Shown here one piece after another: positions 47,520 through 60,554 of a DNA stretch of 64,000 nucleotides. The DNA is from Helopsaltes ochotensis (taxonomy: Eukaryota > Chordata > Aves > Passeriformes > Locustellidae), in contig VXBM01000287.1 in assembly GCA_013400155.1 (NCBI GenBank), forward strand, positions 69,713-133,712, read 5' to 3'. How positions within the stretch are numbered: position 1 is the stretch's first letter; the number at the start of each line of letters is the position of its first letter. The translations under genes and the position numbers were made by a program. A model generated the notes under the pieces. It searched no databases. It was given only the letters and a program-made list of their open reading frames with translations, and was not told where the DNA came from.

Positions 47520-47965
47520 GACTGTTGGTAATAACATTCTGTGAGAAAGATCAGGATGTTTCTGAAAAAGGGGCCATACAGAGGAAGGGCAGCTCTTTGC
47601 CAAGACTAATGTTCTTGTTTGGGCTCCTGGAGATAAGTGCAACACCATACAGCACAAATGCAGGAATGAGGTTTAGAATTGGGCCTGAAATGTTGACCAA
47701 AGGCCAACCCAGTCATCAAGACAGTCATCATTTGGTGGTCATAAAGACCACCAAAGACAGTAAAGCCCTCCAACCCATTTCCAGAAAGGTCTAGAAGATC
47801 AGATTACGCATGATAGCTAGTTGGCATAGAAAGTGGGAAATGTATCTCCAGGGCGGGCTTAATTAACTAATAAAATTTTGTGAGCTCTTGCAGACCCTCT
47901 GACATTTGTTCCTTTTCACCACGAGTATCTCTGAATCTCGGCTGTTCCCTTCCCTGTAAGGGTGG
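47520..47965 (+). mobile_element. Possible degenerate LTR
   Basis: The order of signals suggests an old retroviral LTR: 'tgtatctccagggcgggctt', a TATA-like AACTAATAAAA at about 47,867, then GTGAGCTCTTGCAGACC and a CT-rich tail 'tgttcccttccctgtaag'. I could not place its ends or a target-site duplication, and AATAAA could serve as either TATA or polyadenylation signal. It could be unique sequence. Confidence 0.35.
47731..47755. repeat. 10-bp perfect hairpin
   Basis: TTTGGTGGTC, loop ATAAA, GACCACCAAA. It lies inside the possible degenerate LTR. Confidence 0.95.
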
Positions 47966-49659
47966 GATGCTGTAGTCCATGCTTTGTTTACAGCATTAGG
48001 AGTGGATGATAGTTTAGGCTAAAGCATGAAACTAAGTATTAGCTAGGCTTAGTCTCTGACTCCTGTAGTGTTAAATATATCACTGAACTTTTATGCTCAT
48101 ATTCCAATTTCATAAAATGGGCAGCAAGCTGGTAATTAATTTAATTCGTCTCGATGTTAGAAGTAGTTTGGCATACAGAGCTATTGGCTGAGTAGCTTGG
48201 AACATGTCTATTCTGCTGCATAAAATGAACTTACACTTTTTTCCAGGTATTGTCAAGGATGGGGAGTTCTACTGACTTTAATAATAAAATGTATTGTACT
48301 GCAAGGATTGTCCTGCTAACTTGGATCATTCATAAAAAATAACTGTAAAAAATAAGGTTCTTTGCTCTGGTAATATGCTGTTATGAAAGATCTTTTTATG
48401 AAAGGCAGAACCTTTTATATGTATTTTTCAAGGAAAGGAATGAGGAGTAAACATTAAGGATTCAAACTCTGGATGTGCTCAAATGACAAATAGTGAAAGG
48501 ATAAAGTATTTCAGAAGTTATTATTTTGATTCAGTGACTGTGGGAACAAAGATACCTCATTATTGCTGTGGAATTTTGTGCCTTCACTGATGAGTTTTTT
48601 GCACACAATTTCAGGTGCAAAAGGGTTTTCTTGTATTAAGTATACATGGAATTATTGCACTACAGTATATGGAATAAAGTTATTTCCCAGTCACAATATG
48701 CTGTGGAGTCTAACTATTATATAAGTTATAATTTCACTACTAATTCTAGGGATCAGCGATTCCTGAGTGCAGTGTTCACATGTATAGTTCTTGAACTAAA
48801 AACAAATAATGTTGCCTAAAAACTGGGTTTCATGAGTTTTGAGGGCATTCTAAAAGGACTGTGGTTAGAAACAAAATTCAGGTTAAATAATTTGCCTCAG
48901 AGGTTTATGTGGTTTAGATTGAGAGGGGTTTCCAATTAAAGGTTTTGAATTTCAAGAATGCAGACTAAGAAACTGTAGGGAAGTGGTTTGAGATTAGCTG
49001 AACCAAAGAGCAAAGGGGACTCTGATTCAGAATTAGAAAAAGTGCATAGGATTTTCATCCCAAGAAAAAGCAGACTGCACAAGCAGAATGATTGCAGACC
49101 TAATCAGAAGAAAAGTCAGCCAAAGAGAACATTATAAGTTAGCCAAGAACTTGGAAGGAGTGGCAAAAGTGGTTGTTGAAAAAATGAAGAATGTCATAGA
49201 GTTCAAAAGTCTTAAATGTGACTAAGAAGTTGCCAGAAGTCAAGCTGAGTTTGACCTTGTAAAGGAAAATAGTCCAAGTAGTAAAAAGCTATTCATCCAT
49301 TAAAAATTCAACAAGAAAGGAAGGTGGGTGTTATGGAGTGAAGTTGAAGTTATGGTCAGAGTTATCACCCCCAGTTTATTATGGAAATTCATACAGTGAA
49401 GTGAAGAAGAAACGTACTGGTTCTTAGTGCTTGGGTTTGTATAGGGCTGGGTTAAAGAAGCTGCGTTTTAAAAAATCTTGTAGCAAATATTTCAAAACTA
49501 AGACTGTCAAAGTAGAGATGGTATTTAACTGCAGAAGAGCAAATTTAATAGCTGTTTTTCAGAAAGTAGAAAAAACGTAGTTCTGGCTGCCTGAAAATTA
49601 TTAACTTTTTTCCCCATAGGGAAGCAACAGAGAACAGTTTTTAAAGAATCAAAGGCAGA

Positions 49660-50110
49660 AAGGCAAATGGAATACATGTAAATGGATTTATCAGAGGTAG
49701 TATATGCCAGACTAAATTAGGATCTGCCTTTGATAAGATAAAAGACCTTTTTAAAAATTTCAGTAGTTCTGTCTCAGGATGCTGGAGCACAATAATGACA
49801 CTTGCTTTTGACAGAAAGTGGGAAAGCCTTATCATTGCATAGGATTACAGTAAAATATGGGTGACTGGGAGGACTTGAGTGGTGGGGATGGATTTATGAG
49901 CTAAGAACTTTCACAGTAAACTGGTGCCTCATTTGTAGGGGATGACAGCTAAGGAGAAAACCACTCTTGACTTGCTCCTGCAGAATGACAGCAGCAACCC
50001 GTGATGCAGCTGTGAGGAAGGCAAATGGCATTCTAGATAACATGAAGCAAAGTATTTTGGAAGCAGTAGGGAATTATGGGTGTCGTTTTATAACTTGCCA
50101 AGGAGACTTC
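49660..50110 (+). mobile_element. Possible ancient LINE remnant
   Basis: Scattered similarity to LINE reverse-transcriptase tails. A 67-codon frame at 49,967-50,170 contains AVRKANGILDNMKQSI, which resembles the conserved KANGILG-type block of CR1-like LINEs. The stretch around 49,670-49,750 resembles the domain before it. It is heavily decayed and uncertain. Confidence 0.3.
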
Positions 50111-50237
50111 ATCTGGACTGTGTCTGATGGATTCTGCTTAAGGCAAGTGGGTTCGCAGGAAGAGCTGTAGCAACTTGATGCTCTTATGTGTCTTTTTCTT
50201 GGTTAATTCTATCACAAAACAGGGGCCTTAAGAAATT

Positions 50238-50265
50238 TTGAGTGATGCACATTGAGTGATGCACA
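50238..50265 (+). repeat. 14-bp perfect tandem duplication
   Basis: TTGAGTGATGCACA occurs twice in direct succession. Confidence 0.97.
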
Positions 50266-51744
50266 AGGCCTGAAAAGGACCATTATTGGATTTCTGCATT
50301 CAAAAGAAAAGGCATCTGAAAACTAAGGGGCAGCATTCCACTTTTAAGATGGAATTGAATGTTTTCCAAATAAGATTAAAGACTTTTAATAGCAGGCACT
50401 CTTCCTACATTCCTGGTAGACTTCTGTGTCGTCTGGTAGTGTCTGTTAATTTTTTAAAGCGTTGCAATTACCTTTAGCTCCGTTGAAATTTGAAGGCCAC
50501 AGGTAATCTATTAAAAAGAGTACCAGACATTCCTGTAATTAAAAGGTACAAAGCAATGGATGTTATACCGTGGTGTCGTTTTTTATATAGAAAGTGTTCT
50601 ATCGGGAGAAGCTGGTTTTACTTGAGTTACTTACGAGAGTTGATTCAAGAGATCCATCAGATCACTCAGATAGTTCCATATGATAAAATTAGTGGAAGGT
50701 GTGAATGCAGAATTTCTCTCTAAGACCCGTTTGCCTTGTGCTATTATGCATAAAGCTGCACTTAGTCTGTGCACATCTGTAACTTCTGATGTTCCACTCT
50801 GCAGTTTCCATCTGCCTTAATATTCAGTGAATAATCTCAAGAGCATAAAATGCTGGTTCACATGGAAAAAATATCTTCCAGTATTCAGTCTATGCTGCCT
50901 GTAGACCTAGGGACTTCCGTTTGATAAAATTGCTGTACTTTGCATTAGTTGTTTGAAAGCAATAAACTATAAAGGCTTTGAAAGTCATGCTATCAAACTC
51001 CTCTCTAATTAATCTAGATCATGACCTTTATGATAAAGCATTAGGATTTTCTTTTTATCTAGCTTGTAATCATCTTTACATCTTTATAAGCTTGCAGTCA
51101 TCTTTATGATCGATGGTGATATATTTAGGTACTGACATACTCTAGATTCCTTAGATGTGTAGAATCTGACATACCTATTAACTCTGCCTGCTTAAAAGCC
51201 CAAGGATACTTTCTCATTAGTGTTGGCTTGAGTGATTGCCCAGTAGATTTCATTGTGCATGGACCGTTTAACTAGAATACTCAAAATGTGTTAGTATTGT
51301 ATTTTTTTTGCAAGGGCAAAGCAGAGAGAACTCATTAATCCAGAGGTTTAGAGCACTCTTGAAAGAAGCTGGTAATTTAGCAGTGTGTCAAAGTGCACTA
51401 ACTAAAATGAGAATGTTTCAGTAGGAAGGGACTACCAGACCATGTAGCTCTTTATTCCCCTTTGCCCAGCCATTTTCCTCTGAAGTAGTTGCTCAGTTTA
51501 ACTTCCTTAATTTAGCAGATTGACTAAAAAATGCTTCCTTGATGTTTTTCAAATTTCTTTCATGTTAATATTTAGGTTGAGGGGGAAGGAAATACCATTA
51601 AACAGAGAGACTTTTTTCCTTGTTTTGTTTTTTTTTTCTCTCTTTCTTTGTGTATGGCCAGTGAAAAATTCTCCAAGCTTAACAGCTGTAGATCCAGAAT
51701 AACTGCTGAGACTTACTGTGGTTTGATGATGCAGTCATTACTAG

Positions 51745-52684
51745 CAAGTCATGGCCATTAAAAAGGGGAAGTTGTGCCTAATCAATCTCATAACCCTCTA
51801 CAAAGAAATTTAATAGGTGAGGGGAGAGCAGTGGCTATTGTCTACATTCACTTCAGTAAGGCTTTTGACATAACATATTCATAGAAAAGCTTTTTAAATA
51901 CGGGCTAGATGAGCAGACTAGGTAGATTGGAAGCTGGCTGAACAGAGAGGTGGGAAGCCACAAACCTCATGAAGTTCAACAGGGAGAGGTGCAAAGTCCT
52001 GCACCTGGCTCCATGCACCATTATATTCTGGGGGACCATGCAGAGGGTGGATCCTCTTCAGCTTTGCAGAAGAGGCTCTTGGGAGCTGGGCAACATCAAG
52101 TCAGCCATGTGCTCATGTAACAAGGAAGGCTGATTGTATTCTGGGCTGTGTTAGGATGAGTGCTGCCATCAGGTCGAAGGAGGTGATCCCTCCTCAATAC
52201 CACTGAGGCCACATGTGGAGTTCTGGGCCCTATTCCAGGCTGCCCAGCACAGGAGACTGGAAAATGTCCAGTGAAGGCCCATTAAGATGATTACAGGTCT
52301 GGAGGATCTCCTGTGAGGAAAGGCTGAGAGAACTGGGACTGCTGAGCCCAGAGAAGTGAAGATTCAGTGGTGGTCTTATTAATGTATATAAATATTTGAA
52401 GGGAAGATGCAAAGAGAGCAGAGCCAGGCTCTTTCCAGTTATGCCCAGTGACAGGGTTGGCACCAGCTGAAACACAGGAGGTTCCCTGTGACTATCAGGA
52501 AACTTTCCTTGTGAGGGTGACTGAGCACTGACGCAGGTTACCGAGAGACTGTGGATACTCCCTCTTTGGAGATACTCAAAAGCTGTCTGGACATGATCCT
52601 GGGCAAAGAGTGCTATGCTTGAGCTGGGGAGTTGGACCCTTTGTGGATCCCTTCCAGTCTGAGCCATCATGTGGTTCTGTTGCT
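51745..52684 (+). mobile_element. CR1 LINE, plus strand, about 0.9 kb
   Basis: Starts in the reverse-transcriptase region, with 'gaagttgtgcctaatcaatc' and a broken copy of the YLDFSKAFDT block at about 51,836-51,872. It continues through 'aacctcatgaagttcaacag' and 'ttacaggtctggaggatctc', and ends near 'catgtggttctgttgc'. Many frame breaks make it non-functional. The 152-codon minus-strand frame at 52,230-52,688 is a shadow. Confidence 0.93.
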
Positions 52685-53862
52685 TCATTTAGATCAGAGT
52701 AAAATTATTTTCCTAATAGTAAACTTTGGTAAAGAAAGCAGCTAAATTGCATGCAAGATAAATTATTTTAATTTTTATTATTTGTAATATATACTGAGTG
52801 ACCTCTTATATTATTTATCAGGTTTTAAGATTGCATGGTTTTGCAAATCCAAAGATGGTGCAGCAGCTTCCGTAGGTTTGATTGTAATAGTCAATGTTGT
52901 TTAAATCTATATGAGTATTTTAGTGTGAGTTCATTGCATAAAGCTTGAATTCTTACTTTGTAATTACAGGTAGTTAAGTTTAAGAATTGATACTAGACTT
53001 TTAATGTTTCTTATTAATGATAAGCTAGGCCCACCACAGCTAATTGAAACAGTGAAAAACGGATTTTAAGGCGATTTTTGAAGCATATTTTGTTGTATAT
53101 ATAAGCAGATTGACCTAAATTTTAAGTAACATTTAATAAGGCAAAAGATTTGGGGCAAATATTTAAAAAAATAATATGAGTTTAATATTTATGATGAAAA
53201 CAAAAAATTAAAAACTGCCTATACAAAAATAAAACTGTTGAGGAGTAGTGTTCATTTGCAGAAAAGCCCACCAAGATTTTGCATGTAGCAGTAGCTGAAG
53301 TCTGGATGGCTGTTGCTGGAGTGAGCCTTGATTGGAATGGGAATGTGATCTGAGTGCCCAGTTGAGTCCAAATTCTCAAAAGCTGTGGTTAAACTGATAA
53401 ATAATCTCATCCTGGGCTGTACACCTTAAGTGAAATCTTTGAATTACTCGCTTTGTAAAATGGAGCGAGTTGCTGATTTTGTCTGGTGTATCTAGTTTCT
53501 CTCTCCAGTAGTGAAGGAGAGAGACATTTTGCTGGTTTTGTAAAGCGTAACTCTCAGAAGAGAGACCAACGTGTCTGTCTGGAGATGACCAACAGCCATT
53601 TCTGAAACATGAGAGGGGTTAGTGAGAAGTTTTTTGAATAGCACCTTGAAAAAAGGAAATAAAAAATAGCAAGTAGTATAAATTGTTTTCACTCCTTTGG
53701 CTTAAAAGTGGTTCTATTAAAGCAAGCCTCTTGTGCCCATATATGATTTACTTTATTAATTTTATTTTCTTAGTGCGAAGGGTCACTTGTGTCTCTAAGC
53801 CCTGAAGAACCACTGTAGTTAATCCGTTCCATTAAGAGCTCCAAGTTTCTGAGTTTGAGAAG

Positions 53863-53909
53863 GCTGGATTTAGCTTGAGAATGCTGTGCTGCTGGAAGCT
53901 AAATCCAGC
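53863..53909. repeat. 14-bp perfect inverted repeat, 19-nt loop
   Basis: GCTGGATTTAGCTT (53,863-53,876) and AAGCTAAATCCAGC (53,896-53,909). It immediately precedes a GC-richer stretch to about 54,070. Confidence 0.96.
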
Positions 53910-55964
53910 AGTGAGAGGCTTGGGGGCTTGGAGAGGGTGATGTGGGAGCAGTGGTGGTCTCGTGCCCCAGCTGGGCGATGGGGTGGGAACGCAGGGTGGG
54001 TCAGGGCCAGGTCAGTACCCAGCACCATGCCCAGGCAGGGTCCTGCTCCAGCTTTCCTAAGCCAGGGGTACTTGGCAGCACTGCACTTGCAGCCTTTAGG
54101 ACTCAAAGAAGCCACAGGGCAAGTTTTTTGCCTTTTTTTTTAAGAGCTAGCTGCTTCCTGCTGCCTCAGTTGTCCTTCATTGTAGCATTATCCAAAATTC
54201 GCAGTTGAACTCTTCACCATTTTGCCTTGCTTGACTACCTGATGCTACCTGAGCATTGAAGAGATTTTTTGGTTTTAAAATGTAGTCTCTGGTTTTTTAT
54301 CTTCCTCCTTCCCCCCTCCCCCATTGATTCTGGACACTTCCAGGGCTGCAGTTTTATGATGGCCTAGGACAGAATTTCCCCTTCTATCCCCAGTTTGCTT
54401 GTTTTCTAGGACTACATACTTGACATTTTGCATTGCATTAAAAAATTGAAAAGACAATAAAGAAGCTTTTTTAATCATTTAGTTTATAATTTTTTCATTG
54501 TTTAATGTAGATCATGTTCATCACTTGAGTCAAGAATTTACTTTGGTGCCTTCTCCACCAAGTTTTTATTGCAGCATTATATGTAGATTTTGTTTATTGT
54601 ATTTTTTTATTTATAATGAGTAAATAAGATGTGAAATGCATAGTTTCATATCCATAGAGGCTCTATGAATGCTGTTCATTCTCTGGTTCTTATACTTTCC
54701 ACAGATTGTTCTGATCTCAGGCTTTGCTTCTGATAGCTTGCCTCTTTATTGTGTGAGAGACAACAAAATCTAAATGTGCCATATGTTCTATCACAGTTTT
54801 CCTTAAAACTGTGGCTGACACCTGAGAGGAAAAGAAGTGTATTCTCTGGTCTATGTTGTGTAGAGTATCTGCTTCATCTGACCAAATTACAGGCACATCT
54901 ACTGCTACCACTTTTTAGCAGATACACTTGTACACCTACAAAAATAAGAATTAAAAGAACAAACATATGCGTATGCTGATATTTGACTAATAAAATATTG
55001 TAGTGGTAATTCATCAAAATGTTTTGAAAGATACATTTTTATCTTAAAAACTCTGTAACTTATTCTTACACTACAAACATAATGCTGCCAAGGCTGTGGG
55101 GCTTACTTTAGCTGCAAGAATTTTCATGGTGCGGGGTAAAACTGCCAGGAGGATGTAACAAAAGTCTGTTAAAGGTAAGCATGTTATGACTTCTCTCTGA
55201 TACTAGGTATTTTTTGTTCTCTTTTAAACAGGAGTGGTACTATAGTCATGAAACACTAGATGAAATTCTATGTCTTTTATTAGCACTGGAATTCCAAGAT
55301 ACAGCATCAGTTGGTGACTTGATGTATAATAGTTGTCATTTAATGATTGGCTAGGATTACTTTGAAAATAAAGGTCAAATTTTATCTTTTGTCTCACTAC
55401 TTGAAAAAAACACTAGCAGTAGATGAAAAGGAGGACTGTCCCTCATACCCCTTTTGGATCTCAGATTTTATTTATTACCTTTCTAAAGTTAAAAAAATGC
55501 AATTGTGCAATAAATTACATTTGAAACTTCTCTCTTTGAGTAAACTGCTTCTGCTTACATCCATATTTGTATATTTGGTGTAGACATCAGTGTCACCATC
55601 AGAAATAAGGTATTTTTGGGACTCCTAGCCATTGTGTAGCCCTTCGTCATACCACTGCCGGAACTTGATCGGTAAATTAGTTTAGTAGTACTGGTAAGGG
55701 ATTTCCAGGGATTACACCACCGACTCTGATTCAGAACACTGAGCTTGCATGCAAGAATTCCTGAGCGCCCCTATACTATAGAATGCAAACTATACTGCAT
55801 AAGAATGACAGACAAAGTTGCTGGAAACCATCATTACAACATCACTGAGTCCTGTGTAATTTCCTGCACCATTTGGAATAAAAAATAAGTGATCAGTGTG
55901 CGTATGTAACAGAGCACCTGGATAGATGTGATGATGGCAGTGACCTAAAGTCATTGACAGACAC

Positions 55965-55979
55965 TTTTTTTTTTTTTTT
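55965..55979 (+). repeat. T15 homopolymer
   Basis: Fifteen T bases followed by ATCTTATAG. It could be the reverse tail of an old minus-strand retrocopy; no parent was recognised. Confidence 0.85.
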
Positions 55980-58900
55980 ATCTTATAGTGCATTCAGCAA
56001 TGTTGAACAGAGTGGTCACTAGGAGAGTTGCAAAACAGATAGTGCTTCCTTTTCTCATGGATGTCTGACAGCAAGTAAACTTAACAGAATGGAAAAGTTT
56101 AGAACAAACAGAACTTCAGATTGTGGTGTAATACAGCATAATCAGGTGACAATGTTAAAAAGCTTCTCCAATTGAGATGACCTAGGGGATTTTTTCTTAA
56201 AACTGAAAGCATGATTATGATTATTAGAAGGGGATGCTGAACCAATTCATGAATTGCCAGTGGACTTGTCACCTGTGCTAGAAGTCTAGCAGTGAGACTG
56301 TAGGATATTTTTTAGCTAAGATAGCAACAACAATTGCAGACCTTTATTCTGTGCTTTGACTTTGCTTTCCCAAAGTAACTAGCCCTGGGAATTGTAGTCT
56401 GTTATGCAAGGAGCTTAAAACAGTGCACTGAACATGTAGTCTGCTGTCTAATTGTACTAAGTACTGGTGGGATGGTCTCTTCTTCTGCTTACAAGAATTG
56501 TGTCAGAAAGTGTCTGCTTCAGGTAGATCTCTAATGAAACCATGAACTGATGCTTTGCTGGAAATACTTTCAATATCTGTTAATATTCAAAGAGAGGCAA
56601 AGCTGTTTTATTAATTAAAAAAACCCCTTAAAATTCATAATTCTCAGTACATTGCATGTATAACTAAAAAAATCCTGTAGTTTTTGGCTGACAGTTTATA
56701 ACAAGTGGCACAGATTCATGGAAGAGGCTGTAGTGCCTTCAGTTGAAAGGAATTTTTTAGTTTAATTATTAGCCAGTGAGTCTCCTCTGCATGATCACAT
56801 CACACCTCTAAGCCGATCAATATTATGTTTAGCTATTTGCTAGCACTTAATGAGATTTCTAACTGATCTTGGAGTGCAATGTACACCATCTCATGAAAGC
56901 TAGCAACTTCTCAGATGTGTTGAAAATCTGCAATAACATTTTAGTAAAAGCTTTGGCTGGTCCATACAATTAAGAGCACAGAGTAGGGGTAGCCATCTTT
57001 GGAAGATGTGCATCAGAAGGGGTCTTGGACCTCCATGATTTTCTAGAAGAGCATCTACCTAAACATTGCACTCTAGGTTACATTGTGTTCTTCCATCATT
57101 TCAGTTGAATGTGGGACCAAAAGAGCTGTCTGTACTGGATGATTTTGCATTTCCTGGTGCTAGAAAGAACACAAGGGCAAACATGACTGCGTAACTTTAT
57201 GTTTAGACTGTTTCCTTTAGGCACTGAGGAGGCAGCTTTGGGATCTGAGATGTGCTGAAAGACTTGTTGAAATGAAACTATAAGGAGCTGTTAGATTTGA
57301 GAAGAGATTCTTTGACGTAAGGGGAATTAAATTTTAACTCCCATGTAGTGGATGAGCATTACAGGCACTTGGCCTTTTATATGACAATCTCTACTGTCAT
57401 CTTCATCTCCTGGATAGGCTTTCACAAAGAGAGTTAGATCTTTCTTGGGTTTTTGATCAAACGTGACAGTTGCCTACCTTCAGAAGGCAGTTGTAGGCTT
57501 TGAGCCCTGAGTAAAAGAGGCGTCTGTTTGCAGCTTTTACTTGGGCTTTAAGCTGGAAGAAGTCAGAGAGACTGTAGTACTCAGTGGATTGATTCTTGAC
57601 CCTAGGCAGGGCCTTGGTCAGTGTTTGTGCTTGCTTTTTGTAGCAACATCCCATCTTCATTTCCCTTTGGATTTTGTAGGGGGGGGTTAAGTGATCAACC
57701 TCAGGTTTTTGATTTAGTCTGTACATAAATACTGTATTTTTCTTTGACCAACTGATAAGAACGTAAGTACTTTATTGAACTGGAGTCCCCAGTTAGTGAT
57801 AACAGATATTATTTGTGTCTCAAACCAGAATTCTCTTCTGGATGCTTCTCCATCTGGTTTTCTTTAGTCACAATATCAGTTGAAACCTGTCTTTTGTTCT
57901 TCTTATCCTTGTTGTCTCTCCCATTATGCTCTTTGAAGGTATGCTCTTTGAAAGAAGCGAGGAAGGCTAACATTTAACTCCGCTACTCCAAAGCAATTTC
58001 AGTGTGGAGCATTCCCCCAGGGCTAGGATGGGGGAGACATAAATAAAACACCAATGAATAAAGAAGCTAGAATAATTTTAGAACCAGGCTAACCAGGATA
58101 GGCTTTCTTATTTGTGTCTTCAAGACACAGTCAGGGCCTTATCGAGGTATTTACTTTGTGGCTAGAATGTCTCTTTGCATAATGAATATAAATGAGCACA
58201 ACAGATAGTAGGGAGAGAAACAGAGCAAGATGAAATAGTGCTAACTTATGCAACAGGGATTAGTGGAAGGGGGAGGAGTAGAGCTAAGACTTTCAAGTTT
58301 TAATGGAAAATAAAAACTGTAAAACAACTTTTGGGGAGTCTTATCATAGTGATGAAATGATGTCACAATACTACAGTTCAGAAGGAAAATCCTAGACACT
58401 GTTTACAACATGTGCTCACATACTTACAAGTAAATGAAGTACAAGTGAAATCTGAGCAAAGAGCTTGGACCTGCAGCCCTCTGTGCTGGAGCCCTTGCCT
58501 CCTGCCTGCACTGCTGCTCTCTCCTGCACCACTGTGATTTGAGAGAACTTCTGTGTGGTCCTCAGAGTCTCCAAAACACACTTCACACTTTATCATAGCT
58601 TTTTATTACCTGTGAAACCAGGTTTCAGAAATGATGAAACATAGGTAATGTAATGTGGACAGAATTGTACCTCACATGTAACTGGCTGACGAGTGGGCTT
58701 CTTATCAATGGTATCTTCAGCAGAACTGAAACTGAAAATAATATAGAGGAAGTAAAAGAAAGTGACTTCAACCCATGCTTTGAGTTCCTTGTGTTTTTAT
58801 GATAGTGCTTTCTTCTCTGCAGCAGTCCAATGTGACTCTTCCTTGAATGTGATACTTCCTTGAAAATACTTTTGTGGATGTAATTATATGCTTGGCAAAT

Positions 58901-60526
58901 AAAAGTTGAAAACACATTACATTCCCAGAATCTGTTCTCCTTTCATTGTTATAATGCTATCAAGTTATGATCTGAAAACTGGAGATTTAAGATGAGGAGA
59001 CTGTCATGGGGAGTATGTATATATACTGCTGCAGGCAGCAATATAATTAGGTGTACCTGGATTAAAATTAAATAAGACCTGTTGGTACCAAAAGAGGTCT
59101 AGTTGTAGGTGTTTGGTGCCCAATAAAAGACTAACTTACTTTATAATGTATTAATGTATTTTTTCTTATTTTATGTGTTAAATAAAATAAGTAAATTTTC
59201 CTTACTGAGCCTGCCTCTCCAAATGCTAATTGCTTATGGGTGGTTATAGAATTTGCTTATAATTATATACTACTCACAACAAGAGATTGTGAACTTATTT
59301 GGTGCTTTCACAGAATTTTATTTATGGTAGTTCAAGAGTGTAGATTAGAAAGCTTCCAATTTGAAGACAAAAATTACTTTCATGATTAGATAGAGTATCT
59401 AGGATCCTGTGCGCAAATAAATAAATGCCTGTTCTGTATATATCACTGGATGTAAGTGCAAGTTTCTGGTAAGCTGTTTTTTTACTGTAAGAATACAGTA
59501 TTTGAAGAATCAGAGATTTTTCTCTTAAATTTGGAGGTGATGGCTGGTTCACTTTTATGTCCTTCTGTGGAGGCAGCTATATGTTGTTTTATGTCATTTA
59601 CAGATAGTGGTCGTTTCTTTTTCCTGTGGTGGTTTAAAGCATGTTTACACTGCATGTAACATGTTTAAAACACATTACAGCACATGTGGTGACTCTTCCT
59701 GTATTAGCTTAAGACTGAGGGTGGTGGGAGGCTCGATGCAGACATGTTAAGCTGACATAATTATTCCATCCCACTTGAAGGTCTTTGGACTGCCAGTCTT
59801 TTAAGTGCCTTATGGGATGATAAGACCTAGAGGGTTTTTTTCTAAATTGTGGGCAGATGTAGGACAGTAGCATCCTGTTGTTGGTGAGCTACACAGATTA
59901 TCTTCCATAATGCAGTGAATTCTCCGTAGTGAAGTTAAAAGTTTGGGGGTTGGTGCTGCCTTTTTTTTTTTCCTCTGTGTGAATAACTTAATCAAGTGTA
60001 TTCTGTGTTGTTTTGAGTAGTTTTCAGAGGTATTATATAATGTGAAGGATTTTGTCTTTGAATCTGCACAAGATATTTTTGCTATTATGTGGAGTTAATC
60101 TCACTGCTCTATCAAACTTTTTTCTGGTACTGCAAATTAAGAAATTAGTGCACAAGAAACATATGAGAACTTTGTGTGATCTAGGACTAACTGCAATGAG
60201 TACAAATCTTTTTCAGTTTGTATTCTTACAGAAACCCCCTGGATTTTTGCAGTAGGTGATGGTGTTTCCAGCTGAGAAACAGCTTACAGGATTGAGCTCT
60301 GTAAAGTATTTCAGATATTATGAGTTGGTCTTTCCCAGATTTTTTCAAAAACCTTCAGAAGAGCAGTTTGAAGCACTGAAAAAGAAAACTAAGAGTTTCC
60401 CACAGTATAGAGTAACAAAAGTGAATCCAAGTGAATCCATTGCATATAATATGTCACAGTGATGTATTTAACATAGATGAAGTGAACTACCACGTCTAGG
60501 TCTTGACACAAACTGTCCCTCATGTG

Positions 60527-60554
60527 TCCACTCTGTTGGGTCCACTCTGTTGTG
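60527..60554 (+). repeat. 14-bp tandem duplication
   Basis: TCCACTCTGTTGGG followed directly by TCCACTCTGTTGTG (13 of 14 identical). Confidence 0.95.

Larger units (their letters stand above)
46821..51744 (+). other. PPP1R9A: PPP1R9A intron 2, between CR1 copies
   Basis: AT-rich intron with no recognised exon. Possible old repeats at 47.5 and 49.6 kb and a small tandem duplication at 50,238 are listed separately. Confidence 0.65.

Noticed and set aside
52230..52688. 152-residue minus-strand protein
   Set aside because: Antisense of the CR1 3' region.
59625..59640. TGTGGTGGTTTAA resembling the LTR end TGTGGTGGTTTGA
   Set aside because: The similarity stops after about 12 bases, so it is likely chance.
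60256..60462. 68-codon frame with a Lys/Glu-rich stretch (KPSEEQFEALKKKTK)
   Set aside because: Checked as a possible neurabin exon; it matches no neurabin region and lacks supported splice sites.
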